A stretch of DNA of 64,000 nucleotides from Rhodococcus rhodochrous (GTDB lineage Bacteria; Actinomycetota; Actinomycetes; Mycobacteriales; Mycobacteriaceae), in NCBI RefSeq assembly GCF_900187265.1, contig NZ_LT906450.1:5013444-5077443 (forward strand). The letters are read 5' to 3'. This document shows positions 31,986 through 40,003 of the stretch, piece after piece (within the stretch, counting starts at the first letter, position 1; each line of letters starts with the position of its first letter). A program made the position numbers and the translations under genes. The notes beneath the pieces are model-generated. The model saw only the letters and a program-made list of their open reading frames with translations, did no database searches and had not been told where the DNA came from.

Positions 31986-33016
31986 CCGTAGCGTGGACCG
32001 AACTGACCGAAGCCGGGGTGTCGACGAGGACGGCCAGCACGCTGACCGGTGTGGTCCGCTCGACCGCGGTCCGGCGGCGCACCGCAGCCACCACACCGAC
32101 CCCGCCGGTGATGTCGGCTCCGCCGGTCGAGCCGGCGAACAAGCTCACGCCGATCGAACGCCGCCGCATCCTCGAGGTGCTCGATAGTGATCGGTTTGTC
32201 GATCAGGCGCCGCTCGAGGTGTATGCGCAGCTGCTCGACGAGGGCATCTACCTGTGCTCGGTGTCCACGATGCACCGCGTGTTGCGGGAGAATACGCAGG
32301 TCAGTGAGCGTCGCCGGCTCGCGAGGCACCCGGCGAGGACCTGCCCGGAGTTAATCGCGACCGCGCCGCGGCAGGTGTACTCGTGGGACATCACGAAGCT
32401 TGCCGGGCCGGAGAAGGGCCGCTACTTCGATGCGTACGTGATGATCGACATCTACTCGCGGTACATCGTCGGAGTCCATGTTCACGCGCACGAATCGGGT
32501 GTGCTGGCGCGGGAGTTGATGGAGCAGATCTTTGCCGTACACGGCATTCCGCAGGTCGTGCACGCTGACCGTGGTACGTCGATGACCAGCAAGTCCGTCG
32601 CCGCATTGCTGGCCGATCTCGAGGTCACTCGCTCGCATTCGCGGCCGCGGGTTTCGAACGACAATCCGTATTCCGAATCGGTGTTCAAGACCCTCAAGTA
32701 CGGGCCAGGGTTTCCTGATCGGTTCGGATCACTCAGTCAGGCAAGGGAATTCATGATCATCTTCACTGAATGGTACAACCACGAACATCGCCACACCGGA
32801 ATCGGGTTGCACACGCCCGCCGATGTCCACTTCGGTCTGGCCGCCGGCAAGGCCGCCGAACGCCGGCAGGTACTCGATGCCGCTCGTGCCCGGCATCCGC
32901 ACCGCTTCGGCACCACCACCGCGCCGAAGATCCTCGACCTGTCCGACACCGTCTATATCAACCGGCCAGCCGACGATTCCGAGGCCACAGTGGAGGACGA
33001 CACGATAGCCGCCTGA
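31919..33016 (+). CDS. IS3-family transposase OrfB (DDE integrase), made by -1 frameshift
   Basis: The catalytic part, about 365 codons in the -1 frame relative to orfA. It contains the rve/DDE core: SWDITKLAGPEKGRYFDAYVMIDIYSRYIVG (first Asp), VHADRGTSMTSKSVAALLADL (second Asp), RVSNDNPYSESVFKTLKY (Glu), and WYNHEHRHTGIGLHTPADVHFG. It has no good independent start near orfA's end, and is expected as an OrfAB fusion after slippage at 31913-31919. It looks intact. Confidence 0.82.
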   Translation, partial: SARSLGLSLRESGFRRQAQQALTVAWTELTEAGVSTRTASTLTGVVRSTAVRRRTAATTPTPPVMSAPPVEPANKLTPIERRRILEVLDSDRFVDQAPLEVYAQLLDEGIYLCSVSTMHRVLRENTQVSERRRLARHPARTCPELIATAPRQVYSWDITKLAGPEKGRYFDAYVMIDIYSRYIVGVHVHAHESGVLARELMEQIFAVHGIPQVVHADRGTSMTSKSVAALLADLEVTRSHSRPRVSNDNPYSESVFKTLKYGPGFPDRFGSLSQAREFMIIFTEWYNHEHRHTGIGLHTPADVHFGLAAGKAAERRQVLDAARARHPHRFGTTTAPKILDLSDTVYINRPADDSEATVEDDTIAA

Positions 33017-33044
33017 CACCCACTGGACTCAAACCGCTTGACAC

Positions 33045-33690
33045 ATTCCGCAGCGGCGGTCAGCAGGGCAGATGCCCGGCATGGTGGACCCGGTCTCCCT
33101 CGGATCGATTGGCAGTCAGAGGACATAATCCCCTCCGTGCCGGGCAAGCCGGGCCGTCACATCCCGCCGGTCGCCGGCTGGTAGCGCGCTTCCGGCACGC
33201 CGCAGATCACTGCTGCGCCTCGACCAGCCCGTCGACGGTGGCACCGAGTGTTCTACGGCCGTATCGGTTATCGTCGTGCCACCTCCCGAGGTCCCACAGG
33301 CGATCACTCCTCAGGTCGAATACCTGTCCGCAGCACCACTGAAGCCTATGTCCACGAGCGCACCCTCACCCCGCCATGGCCGTCATCTCGGCTCGGCGCC
33401 TGACCTGCACGACCTCCTCGACCAGCCGTGTAACGATATTGTCGACCTGTCTCGGCAGAGCATCTCCTGCGGTGTTCTTGGCGCCGTCTCGGCGAACCCT
33501 TCCCGTCCGACGCAACGCATCGGCGTTCACAGCAGGAGCAAACGCCCGGTGTCACAGTGACGAATCGCCGGGGCAGCCGCCCACTTACTCTTCGCTCCCA
33601 CATCTTTCTGATGAGAAAACAGATCGAAGTAAGAAATCTGCGGTTGCAGATAAGGCACTGCCTCATGTCAGCCAACGGAAATAAGGATCT
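33045..33690. other. Gene-poor stretch between IS3 element and AT-rich gene
   Basis: No convincing gene is visible in these about 650 bp. Short open frames exist on both strands, but none shows a ribosome site plus recognisable motif or consistent codon use. The first part is GC-rich; from about 33590 the composition drops sharply toward AT. It is probably eroded accessory DNA. Confidence 0.5.
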
Positions 33691-33695
33691 ACCCT

Positions 33696-34001
33696 TTATT
33701 CTTGTTCAGCCATAAAGACATCATCCGAATCCGGAACCGAGAAAGCCTTAAAAGGCTTTTCTGCCCTTCCGATATTCGAGGCATAGAACTCGAAGTCGTC
33801 CAATAATCTTTTAGCATGCAAGTTCTCGAATTGACTCAAACCCGCAGGTAGAGTGGATTTTTCTCGATCCGAGGCCATCTTCAATAGGGCGACGGGGACC
33901 ACCGCAGGGGTAAGCCACAGGAGGGCTACGAGACCGGCAAAGAAAATCCACTCGGGAAGGTATTGCGGAATTCGTCGACGACTGCGAAGATACGAATGCA
34001 C
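33696..34001 (-). CDS. Small AT-rich membrane protein of unknown function
   Basis: A 101-residue hypothetical. One clear transmembrane segment (WIFFAGLVALLWLTPAVVPVALL, about residues 18-40) follows a basic N-terminus (LRSRRRIPQYLPE), then a polar tail (FENLHAKRLLDDFEFYASNIG, ending DVFMAEQE). GTG start at 34001 with a weak G-rich site upstream. Base composition is the most AT-rich in the window (roughly half AT against about a third elsewhere) and A/T-ending codons are frequent, so it was probably acquired recently. It is divergent from the NYN-domain gene by 68 bp. Confidence 0.55.
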   Translation of the reverse strand: MHSYLRSRRRIPQYLPEWIFFAGLVALLWLTPAVVPVALLKMASDREKSTLPAGLSQFENLHAKRLLDDFEFYASNIGRAEKPFKAFSVPDSDDVFMAEQE

Positions 34002-34069
34002 CCGCCCCCGGAAACGGTTGGTAGCCAGGAGGGGCGAGGCATTCGAATTCGGTTGTTAGGAGAACACTC

Positions 34070-34663
34070 GTGAGTGATACCCCTGCGTCCTTCAAGCTCG
34101 TCGTCGATCTGTACAACGTGCTGGACGGCATGGTCAGCGTACTTCCCTGGGGTCGACCCAGCAACACCGTCGACCTGAACATGGGCCGGATGGCCGACGT
34201 CATCGCCGCCAAATCGAACCGGCCGATCCGCTTCGACGAGATCACCGTCCACATGGGGGTGTGCGACCCCGGCCGCCACCCCCAGCGGTACGCCACCGAA
34301 CGGGCGATGATCCGGCAATGGCAACTCGATCCCCGGGTGAGTGTCCGCAGCCGCCCCAGCGCGTTCGATCCCGTCACCGGCACCTATACCGAGAAGGGCG
34401 TCGATACCGCGATCGCGTTGGATCTGTGCACCTCTCAAGGGTCCGGCCGCTTCGACGGGGTCGTGCTGTTCAGCGCCGACGGCGACTTCGAGCCGGCACT
34501 GGAACAGGCCTACCGGGCGCCGGGTGCGACCGTGCAGCTGGCACGATGGGCCGGCCAACCCAGCCGACTGTGGCTGCCGGGCGAGAAACTGTGGTGCTTT
34601 TATCTCGACGAAGCCGATCTCGCCCGGTGCTCGGTTCCGTGCACCACCTGGGGCATCGCATGA
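34070..34663 (+). CDS. NYN (PIN-like) domain protein
   Basis: A 197-residue protein with the NYN/LabA-like PIN fold: VVDLYNVLDGM near residue 12 (first Asp), then EKGVDTAIALDLCTSQ (Asp) and FDGVVLFSADGDFEPALEQAYR (Asp cluster), followed by VQLARWAGQ. The acidic tetrad of a metal-dependent RNase is retained. NYN proteins act in RNA processing and some in phage defence. The GTG at 34070 has a ribosome site (GGAG) nine bases upstream. The stop overlaps the start of the next unknown gene as ATGA, so the two are expressed together. Confidence 0.78.
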   Translation: MSDTPASFKLVVDLYNVLDGMVSVLPWGRPSNTVDLNMGRMADVIAAKSNRPIRFDEITVHMGVCDPGRHPQRYATERAMIRQWQLDPRVSVRSRPSAFDPVTGTYTEKGVDTAIALDLCTSQGSGRFDGVVLFSADGDFEPALEQAYRAPGATVQLARWAGQPSRLWLPGEKLWCFYLDEADLARCSVPCTTWGIA

Positions 34664-35475
34664 TCGAGCGGCAAACCGGAACCGCCGCGACCAGCACCGA
34701 GTTCCTCCACGTCCTGCTCGACCGGATGGCGCCGGACGGGGCGTGGGCCGCGGTGGCGGGCACCGTGGAGGCAGTGGAGATCGTCATCGAGGCAGCCCGC
34801 AGCACCGTCCTCGAGCCCGCACGCCGTCTGGCCGCAGAAGAGGCCATAGATCCTCGGTTCGAACCGGGGTCAGGTCATCAGTGGCCGGACACCGAGGGGT
34901 TCTACCTCGCCGCGATCGCGGTGCGATTCGCTCAGCTCCTCGACAGTTGCGAGGCGGTTACCTCCCTGCACCGTAGCGGCCACCACCGTGCGGGATGGGC
35001 AGTGCTCGACCAAAGCGCCGACACCCTCACCCGCCTGTGGATGCTGACCGAAACGATGGTGTTCGACCAGCCGCGGGACGAGGCACGACGCTCCTCCCAT
35101 GCCTGGTACGCCTTCGCTCAGGCCTACAACCGGTGTGGACTCGGTGCACCGGTAGCGGTCCACCCCTTCGATGCAGCGTTGGGCGATGACGTCACCGAAG
35201 ACGAGGACGTCAGCCTCGCCGCCGGCCGGCATCGAGCTCCCATGCATGCGCGCGACCTCGTCGCTGCGATCACAGAAGGTGTGCGGCTCGCGCAGGTGTA
35301 CATCCCGGGTGCTCTGCAACTGGATCCGGCCGCGATCGCGGAGTTGCCCAGCGCAGCCGCGGGTTTCGACAACGCCCGGCTGGCGCAGTCGCAACTGCAC
35401 CTGACCGCAGGACTGGTCTATTCGGCAGCGGTCTCGGTCGATGCAGCCTTCAGGATCAGCATCGGCCACCGCTGA
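34660..35475 (+). CDS. Hypothetical protein coupled to NYN gene
   Basis: A 271-residue mostly helical protein that I do not recognise: TSTEFLHVLLDRMAPDGAWAAV, TEGFYLAAIAVRFAQLLDSCEAV, SGHHRAGWAVLDQSADTLTRLWMLTETMVF, HAWYAFAQAYNRCG and LAQSQLHLTAGLVYSAAVSVD. Amphipathic helices of HEPN-like size are visible, but no R-X4-6-H motif is convincing. It starts at the ATG at 34660 with a 4-bp overlap with the NYN gene and must be its functional partner or modulator. No transmembrane segments. Confidence 0.6.
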   Translation: MIERQTGTAATSTEFLHVLLDRMAPDGAWAAVAGTVEAVEIVIEAARSTVLEPARRLAAEEAIDPRFEPGSGHQWPDTEGFYLAAIAVRFAQLLDSCEAVTSLHRSGHHRAGWAVLDQSADTLTRLWMLTETMVFDQPRDEARRSSHAWYAFAQAYNRCGLGAPVAVHPFDAALGDDVTEDEDVSLAAGRHRAPMHARDLVAAITEGVRLAQVYIPGALQLDPAAIAELPSAAAGFDNARLAQSQLHLTAGLVYSAAVSVDAAFRISIGHR

Positions 35476-35661
35476 ACGACCAGATACACACCGCATCGGA
35501 CCATCGGCTTCACGCAGCCCCGCCCTGCTCCACCGGCACCCTTCGCCTGCCGCCTTCGTGTTCCCGGTCAGTGACGTGTCTACCGGGGGAGGATACGAGG
35601 CTCATTGCCACAACTTGCTTCGGTGAACACGCCGTGACGGATTACGCCCCGAGGAGTTCAT

Positions 35662-36945
35662 GTGCAGAATCCCCCGCCCACCACGTCAACCGATCTACTC
35701 GACCAGGTCACCCTCCTCATCGCAGAGGACCAGCCCCACCTCGCCTACACAGACGAAACCCGGACAGTGCTGCGCCACTTCGAGGCCTTCCACGACGGAG
35801 CGCCACAAAGCTATCTCGGCTACCGGTACCGTCTCCGTGTCCTCTTCGACGGTCAGCGTGGCTCGCTGCCTGCGGTGGACGTGCTTCGGTTTATCGCAAT
35901 GACCGTCGACGACGGCAGGTCGCTTCGGCAGCACCTGAACAAGAAGTATGGTCCGTTCGATGAACCCGGATTCGGTGGCGGACAACCGGATAACGCGTAT
36001 GTCGATGAAGCGACCGAGTTCCTGGCCAAGGTGGAGTCCTGGGCACGGTGGAAGCACAGCGTCGACACGGCCACAGCGGAAAGCGAGACTCTGAGCCACC
36101 TCGAGAACATGATCGCTCTCCTGCTGGCCAGCGACATCTCGGATGCTTCCGAGGTCCACGACTACTTCATGGCGGAGATCTTCAAGCGCCTCGACGACGC
36201 CGGTATATCAACGACACGTGCCTTCATCGCAAACGCACTGATACAGCCGTTGCTGGACGACCGGGCGCACGATTCTGGCCGGGCAGTACAGAAGATCCGG
36301 GCCCAGTTCCGCGATCTGCGTGAAGGCCGGTACGACTTCCTGCGCCGGTACGAGGACAGTCTTGCCCACCGAAAGCTCGAACTGGCGGAAGAGCGGATCG
36401 ATTTCGAAGTGCTGCCCCCGGGCACCGATCCGGAGGCGTATGCGCGGAGAGAACATCGCCGCACTGCACCGCAATCGGGACCTCGATTTGCCCCGGAAAA
36501 ACTCCAGGTGTTGAAGGACCTCGAACACTACTTCGGACCCGAGCGCTGCCAGTGGCTACACGGAAAGTCGTCCCGCCGCACTCTCCCCGGTCCATTCGGC
36601 ACCAACATCAACGGTTCCTATCTGGTGTTGCTTATCCGGCATGTCGACCGCAGCGGCCGCCATATCGGTGATGATGCGATCGCCCTCAGCCCCCTCACTG
36701 GCCAGGCCACCTTCTACGTACGACACGACGCCGTCGACCATTCCTGGAAGGAGATCTTCTCCTACCCCAAGCGTGACGCCAAAGCGATGGGAGCCCGCCG
36801 ACTTCACCTGAAGGGACCGACCGGATGGGACCCCGCGACCGCGTTACGGGAACGGTTGATCGCCCTCGCCCAGTGCTCACCGCGCCAATTCCGTGAAGGC
36901 ACAATATTCCCGGTTCCGGGCTCCCACAAGTACACCGTCACTTGA
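35662..36945 (+). CDS. Hypothetical 427-aa protein in accessory island
   Basis: Soluble, charged protein without a family I recognise. N-terminal third helical (TDLLDQVTLLIAEDQPHLAY, SHLENMIALLLASD), middle acidic/basic helices (RAQFRDLREGRYDFLRRYEDSLAHRKLELAEERIDFEV), and a C-terminal part with a compact strand-rich stretch (NGSYLVLLIRHVDRSGRHIGDDAIALSPLTG and ATFYVRHDAVDHSWKEIFSYPKRDAKAMGARRLHLKGP). GTG start at 35662 with GAGGAG six bases upstream; the overlapping ATG at 35660 opens a different, short frame. It is 186 bp downstream of the NYN/partner pair and 137 bp before the IS5 element. Codon use is less GC-rich than in core genes. Confidence 0.62.
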   Translation: MQNPPPTTSTDLLDQVTLLIAEDQPHLAYTDETRTVLRHFEAFHDGAPQSYLGYRYRLRVLFDGQRGSLPAVDVLRFIAMTVDDGRSLRQHLNKKYGPFDEPGFGGGQPDNAYVDEATEFLAKVESWARWKHSVDTATAESETLSHLENMIALLLASDISDASEVHDYFMAEIFKRLDDAGISTTRAFIANALIQPLLDDRAHDSGRAVQKIRAQFRDLREGRYDFLRRYEDSLAHRKLELAEERIDFEVLPPGTDPEAYARREHRRTAPQSGPRFAPEKLQVLKDLEHYFGPERCQWLHGKSSRRTLPGPFGTNINGSYLVLLIRHVDRSGRHIGDDAIALSPLTGQATFYVRHDAVDHSWKEIFSYPKRDAKAMGARRLHLKGPTGWDPATALRERLIALAQCSPRQFREGTIFPVPGSHKYTVT

Positions 36946-37091
36946 TGACATGGCTCGGCGACGGAAACTTCATCGTCCCTCGGACCTTGACGCTTCGAGG
37001 CAACGGCCGCCTCGGCCGCGCGCCTGGCCGATAGAGCGCTCTTACGTCAAACAAAGTCCGCGGTAGTTCCTTGGGCGTCTTAGAGCACGTC

Positions 37092-37550
37092 TCATTTGGT
37101 GAGTTTCTTGAAGCAGGTCAGCGCAGCGGCGAGTTGGAGAAAGGAAGCAAAGTTCTCACCGTGACGTTCGTAGCGCATCGTCAGCCGGCGATAGCCGCTC
37201 AGCCAAGCCAGGGTGCGTTCGATCTTCCACCGGTAACGGCCGAGGCGTTCGCTGCTGTCGACGCCGCGGCGGGCGATCCGCGGAACGATGCCCCGGGCCC
37301 GCAGCCACCGGCGGTGCACGGGATAGTCGTAACCCTTGTCCGCCCGCAACCGGCCGGGTCGGCGGCGCCGCGGACCGCGAGGTGAGCGCACCGCCGGAAT
37401 CGCAGCGACCATGGGTTGCAGCATGACACTGTCGTGGGTGTTCGCCGAGGTCACCGCCGTGACGAGGGGAATGCCGTCGGCATCGGAGAGGATGTGGATC
37501 TTCGAGCCGTTCTTGCCTCGATCGACCGGGCTGGGACCGGTCAGAGAGCC
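37092..37550 (-). CDS. IS5-family transposase, C-terminal frame (OrfB, by -1 frameshift)
   Basis: The catalytic remainder of the transposase: after slippage the protein continues GGSLTGPSPVDRGKNGSKIH, TSANTHDSVMLQPMVAAIP, GRLRADKGYDYP (second Asp) and RWKIERTLAWLSGYRRLTMRYER (catalytic Glu region). The A4G6 run lies at 37549-37558, exactly where the frames must join; a shift there gives an uninterrupted 269-codon transposase. The downstream frame alone opens at TSANTHD. Confidence 0.85.
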   Translation of the reverse strand, partial: GSLTGPSPVDRGKNGSKIHILSDADGIPLVTAVTSANTHDSVMLQPMVAAIPAVRSPRGPRRRRPGRLRADKGYDYPVHRRWLRARGIVPRIARRGVDSSERLGRYRWKIERTLAWLSGYRRLTMRYERHGENFASFLQLAAALTCFKKLTK

Positions 37551-37900
37551 CCCCTTTTCGCCCGCACGTGCGCTGCGTCCAGGATCGCGGCGGACCAGTC
37601 CAGGTCCCCACCGGCACCGAGCCGATCGAGGACCCGGCGGTGCAGCTCGTCGAACACCCCGGCCCGAACCCAGGTGGTGAAGCGGCGGTGTGCGGTCGGA
37701 ACGCTGACCCCGAACGACGGTGGCAGGTGCCGCCAGGCACAGCCGCTGGTGAGCACGTAGACGATCGCGGTGAACACCGCCCGATCATCGATCGCCGCCC
37801 GGCCGCCGCCTTGGGGCCGCGCCCGGAATCCGGGCAGCAACGGTTCGACGATCTCCCACAACGCATCCGGTACCAGCCAGGAAGACAACGCATCGACCAC
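37541..37900 (-). CDS. IS5-family transposase, N-terminal frame (OrfA)
   Basis: A 119-residue N-terminal frame: LVPDALWEIVEPLLPGFRARPQGGGR (DUF4096-type DNA-binding domain), FTAIVYVLTSGCAWRHLPPSFG, TAHRRFTTWVRAGVFDELHRRVLDRLG and DWSAAILDAAHVRAKRG, which holds the first catalytic Asp. The frame ends right after an A4G6 slippery run, and the remaining catalytic part continues in the -1 frame. Confidence 0.85.
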   Translation of the reverse strand: MVDALSSWLVPDALWEIVEPLLPGFRARPQGGGRAAIDDRAVFTAIVYVLTSGCAWRHLPPSFGVSVPTAHRRFTTWVRAGVFDELHRRVLDRLGAGGDLDWSAAILDAAHVRAKRGAL

Positions 37901-38138
37901 GGCAGTGCATTATGCCGCACAAACGATCTAGGCCATAAGAGACATGCTCTTATAGGGCTCGTGAGACGGAACTCGTAGAGTAGGTCGCGATTGAGGATTG
38001 GGTACCCCGATGCAAGAAAATTTGTTCGCCCGATAGTCGACGAATTCGATGCGCTGACCGGCGGAGTTACACAGAAGACAACACGAATTGAGGTGGACTG
38101 CTATTGCCACAACAGATTTCGAGTGTTTCGGTACATGC

Positions 38139-38332
38139 ATGAGTGAACCGATCCTCTCGGACTGGGCAGCGGAGGGCGACGACGCCGACAGCTCCGATAC
38201 CACCAAGGTGCTCGACTTTTTCGGGCCCCCGGTGAACCCGGCGTCCTCGGTGGAGCTGGTGCTGACACAGCATTGTTCCACCCGTGCGGGGAGTATCTTG
38301 TACTACCCGATCCGTATCGCGCTGGCTCCCGA
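38139..38332 (+). pseudogene. 5' part of a small ORF interrupted by the IS21 element
   Basis: From the ATG at 38139 a coding-like frame (MSEPILSDWAAEGDD, KVLDFFGPPVNPASSVELVL, YYPIRIALAP) runs into the IS21 end. The reading frame continues in register after the IS (40863-41081) when one copy of the CCCGA duplication is removed. The joined ORF would have about 135 residues. No family recognised. The start is not firm; a TTG at 38088 is in frame. The preceding 37953-38138 shows no gene. Confidence 0.5.
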
Positions 38333-38425
38333 TGTCCATGGCCATGAGAAAGTCCCCACTGGTGGCCGAGTAACGGTCCCCACCGGTGGTGGCCAGATGA
38401 AAGTCCCCGCCTCGTGTTCGTCGTG
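38333..38425. repeat. IS21 left-end multiple terminal repeats
   Basis: Three units alternate a GGCCA/GGCCG core and a GTCCCC core (TGGCCATGAGAAAGTCCCC; GTGGCCGAGTAACGGTCCCC; GTGGCCAGATGAAAGTCCCC). The right end (40800-40862) carries matching units inverted (GGGGACTTCCACCTGGCCA and GGGGACACCACGATGGCC). Such multiple repeats at the ends are IstA binding sites in IS21 elements. Confidence 0.75.
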
Positions 38426-38503
38426 ATTCCCACCGGAACGCCAGGCCTGAGCGGTGAAGGTGAAGGTGCCACCCAGTCACCTGTCACCGCCCAGGGAGTT
38501 CCA

Positions 38504-40003
38504 TTGAAGTCTGCGAAGGACCGCATGGACATCATTTCCGCCTACCGCGAGGTCGGCACCTACCGAGGCGCCGCCGAGATGTGCGGCACCACCCACAAAA
38601 CCGTCCGCCGTGTCATCGAACGATTCGAAGCCGGCGACACCCCGCCCCCACGGCAACCCCGCCCCCGCAACTACGACACCGTCACCGAGATCGTCGCAGA
38701 ACGCATCGCCTCGTCCCGAGGCAGAATCTCCGCCAAACGCCTGCTCCCCATCGCCGCGGCCGCCGGATACACCGGCTCGGACCGCAACTTCCGCCGCCTC
38801 GTCGCCGACGAGAGAACCAAGTGGCGCAAAAACAATCACCGCGGCCGCCGTCCCGCCGTGTGGACACCGGGTGAATACCTGGTCATCGACTGGGCCACCC
38901 TCGGTGCCGGTCTGCACCTGTTCTGCGCGGTGCTGGCGTATTCACGGTGGCGGTTCGTCGCCTTCGCCACCGACGAACGCGCCGCCACCACCTTGACGTT
39001 GATCGCCGAGGCCCTCGCCGCGATCGGCGGGGTGCCCACCAAGGTCCTGGCCGACCGGATGGCCTGCCTCAAAGGCGCAGTCGTGGCGAACGTGGTGGTC
39101 CCGACCCCGGACTACGTGCGGATGGCCACCCACTACGGGTTCCGTCCCGACTTCTGCCACGCCGCCGACCCCGAGTCGAAGGGCGTCGTCGAACACCTCG
39201 TCGGCTACGCCCAACGCGACCTGGTCGTCCCGCTGCTCACCGACGCCGACCTGTCCGGCCGACCGGTGAACCTGGCCGCCGCGAACGCCGCCGCGAAGGC
39301 CTGGTGCATCGAGGTCAACACCCGGGTGCACACCGAGATCGACGCGGTCCCCGCCCAGCGACTGCGCGAGGAACAGGCCGTGCTCGGGCCGCTGCCGTCG
39401 CTGCGCCTGCAGATCGGGCCGCCGCCGGTGACCCGCAAGGTCGACAAGCTCTCCTGCATCCGCTTCGGCTCGGCCCGCTATTCGGTGCCGACCCGACTGA
39501 TCGGGGCCACCGTCACCGTCACCGCCGGCGAGGGGCGACTGCTGATCGCCGACCCCGCCACAGGGGAGGTCGCCGCCGAGCACGCGCTCACCGCCCCGGG
39601 CACCGCGTCGATCCTCGACGAGCACTACCCGACCCCGCGACAGGCTCCCAGTCGCGGTCCGCGACCGAAAACCGAAGTCGAGAAACGATTCTGCGCACTC
39701 GGCCCGGTCGCCGAACAGTTCCTCGTCGGTGCCGCCGCGGCCGCCAACACCCGCCTGCCCGCCGAACTCGCGGTGCTGCTGGATCTGCAGGCCGCGCACG
39801 GCACCGATGCCCTGCTCGCCGCCCTGACCCGGGCGGTGGCGTTCCGGCGGTTCCGCGCCGACGACGTCCGGTCCATCCTCGACGCCGGCGCCGGGGTTCC
39901 CCAACCCCGCCCCGGCGGTGAGGCGCTGGTGCTGGACTTGCCGACCGCCCCGACCCGATCTCTCGACGCCTACGCCGTCACCCGAGAGGAGACCGCGCGA
40001 TGA
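38504..40003 (+). CDS. istA: IS21-family transposase IstA
   Basis: A protein of about 499 residues: HTH (MDIISAYREVGTYRGAAEMCGTTHKTVRRVIERFEAG), the rve core with YLVIDWATLG (Asp), VPTKVLADRMACLKG (Asp) and CHAADPESKGVVEHLVGYAQRD (Glu), and a beta-barrel Mu-type C-terminal domain (KLSCIRFGSARYSVPTRLIGATVTV). I chose the TTG at 38504 because AGGGAG lies six bases upstream and the helix-turn-helix follows; the frame is open further upstream across the end repeats. The stop overlaps istB as ATGA. Confidence 0.88.
   Translation: MKSAKDRMDIISAYREVGTYRGAAEMCGTTHKTVRRVIERFEAGDTPPPRQPRPRNYDTVTEIVAERIASSRGRISAKRLLPIAAAAGYTGSDRNFRRLVADERTKWRKNNHRGRRPAVWTPGEYLVIDWATLGAGLHLFCAVLAYSRWRFVAFATDERAATTLTLIAEALAAIGGVPTKVLADRMACLKGAVVANVVVPTPDYVRMATHYGFRPDFCHAADPESKGVVEHLVGYAQRDLVVPLLTDADLSGRPVNLAAANAAAKAWCIEVNTRVHTEIDAVPAQRLREEQAVLGPLPSLRLQIGPPPVTRKVDKLSCIRFGSARYSVPTRLIGATVTVTAGEGRLLIADPATGEVAAEHALTAPGTASILDEHYPTPRQAPSRGPRPKTEVEKRFCALGPVAEQFLVGAAAAANTRLPAELAVLLDLQAAHGTDALLAALTRAVAFRRFRADDVRSILDAGAGVPQPRPGGEALVLDLPTAPTRSLDAYAVTREETAR

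Larger units (their letters stand above)
31482..33044 (+). mobile_element. IS3-family insertion sequence
   Basis: About 1.56 kb with overlapping orfA/orfB in the IS3 arrangement. The ends form an imperfect inverted repeat: GTGTCA then GAGTCCACTGG on the left, and reading inward from the right GTGTCA then GAGTCCAGTGG, separated by 9 and 8 bases. Flanking trinucleotides do not match, so no target duplication is visible and the boundaries are accurate only to a few bases. The insertion lies 100 bp upstream of the antitoxin gene. Confidence 0.75.
37083..37949 (-). mobile_element. IS5-family insertion sequence with TTA target duplication
   Basis: An 867-bp element. The ends are inverted repeats, GAGCACGTCTCATTTGG at the left and, reading inward from the right, GAGCATGTCTCTTATGG. 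TTA directly flanks both sides (37080-37082 and 37950-37952), a 3-bp target duplication typical of IS5/IS427-type elements. It carries one transposase split over two frames. It is inserted in non-coding DNA. Confidence 0.85.

Noticed and set aside
33276-33684. Short open frames on both strands in the stretch after the IS3 element
   Set aside because: No ribosome site with matching start, no motif, and codon use not different from random; listed as gene-poor.
34261-34659. N-terminal extension of the gene after the NYN gene
   Set aside because: The open frame upstream of 34660 overlaps the NYN gene in another frame and is Arg/Pro-rich; the ATGA overlap start is better.
38333-38425. Regular repeats that could be taken for a small CRISPR or iteron array
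   Set aside because: The units are the multiple terminal repeats of the IS21 element and are mirrored at its other end; spacers are not unique and no cas or rep gene is near.
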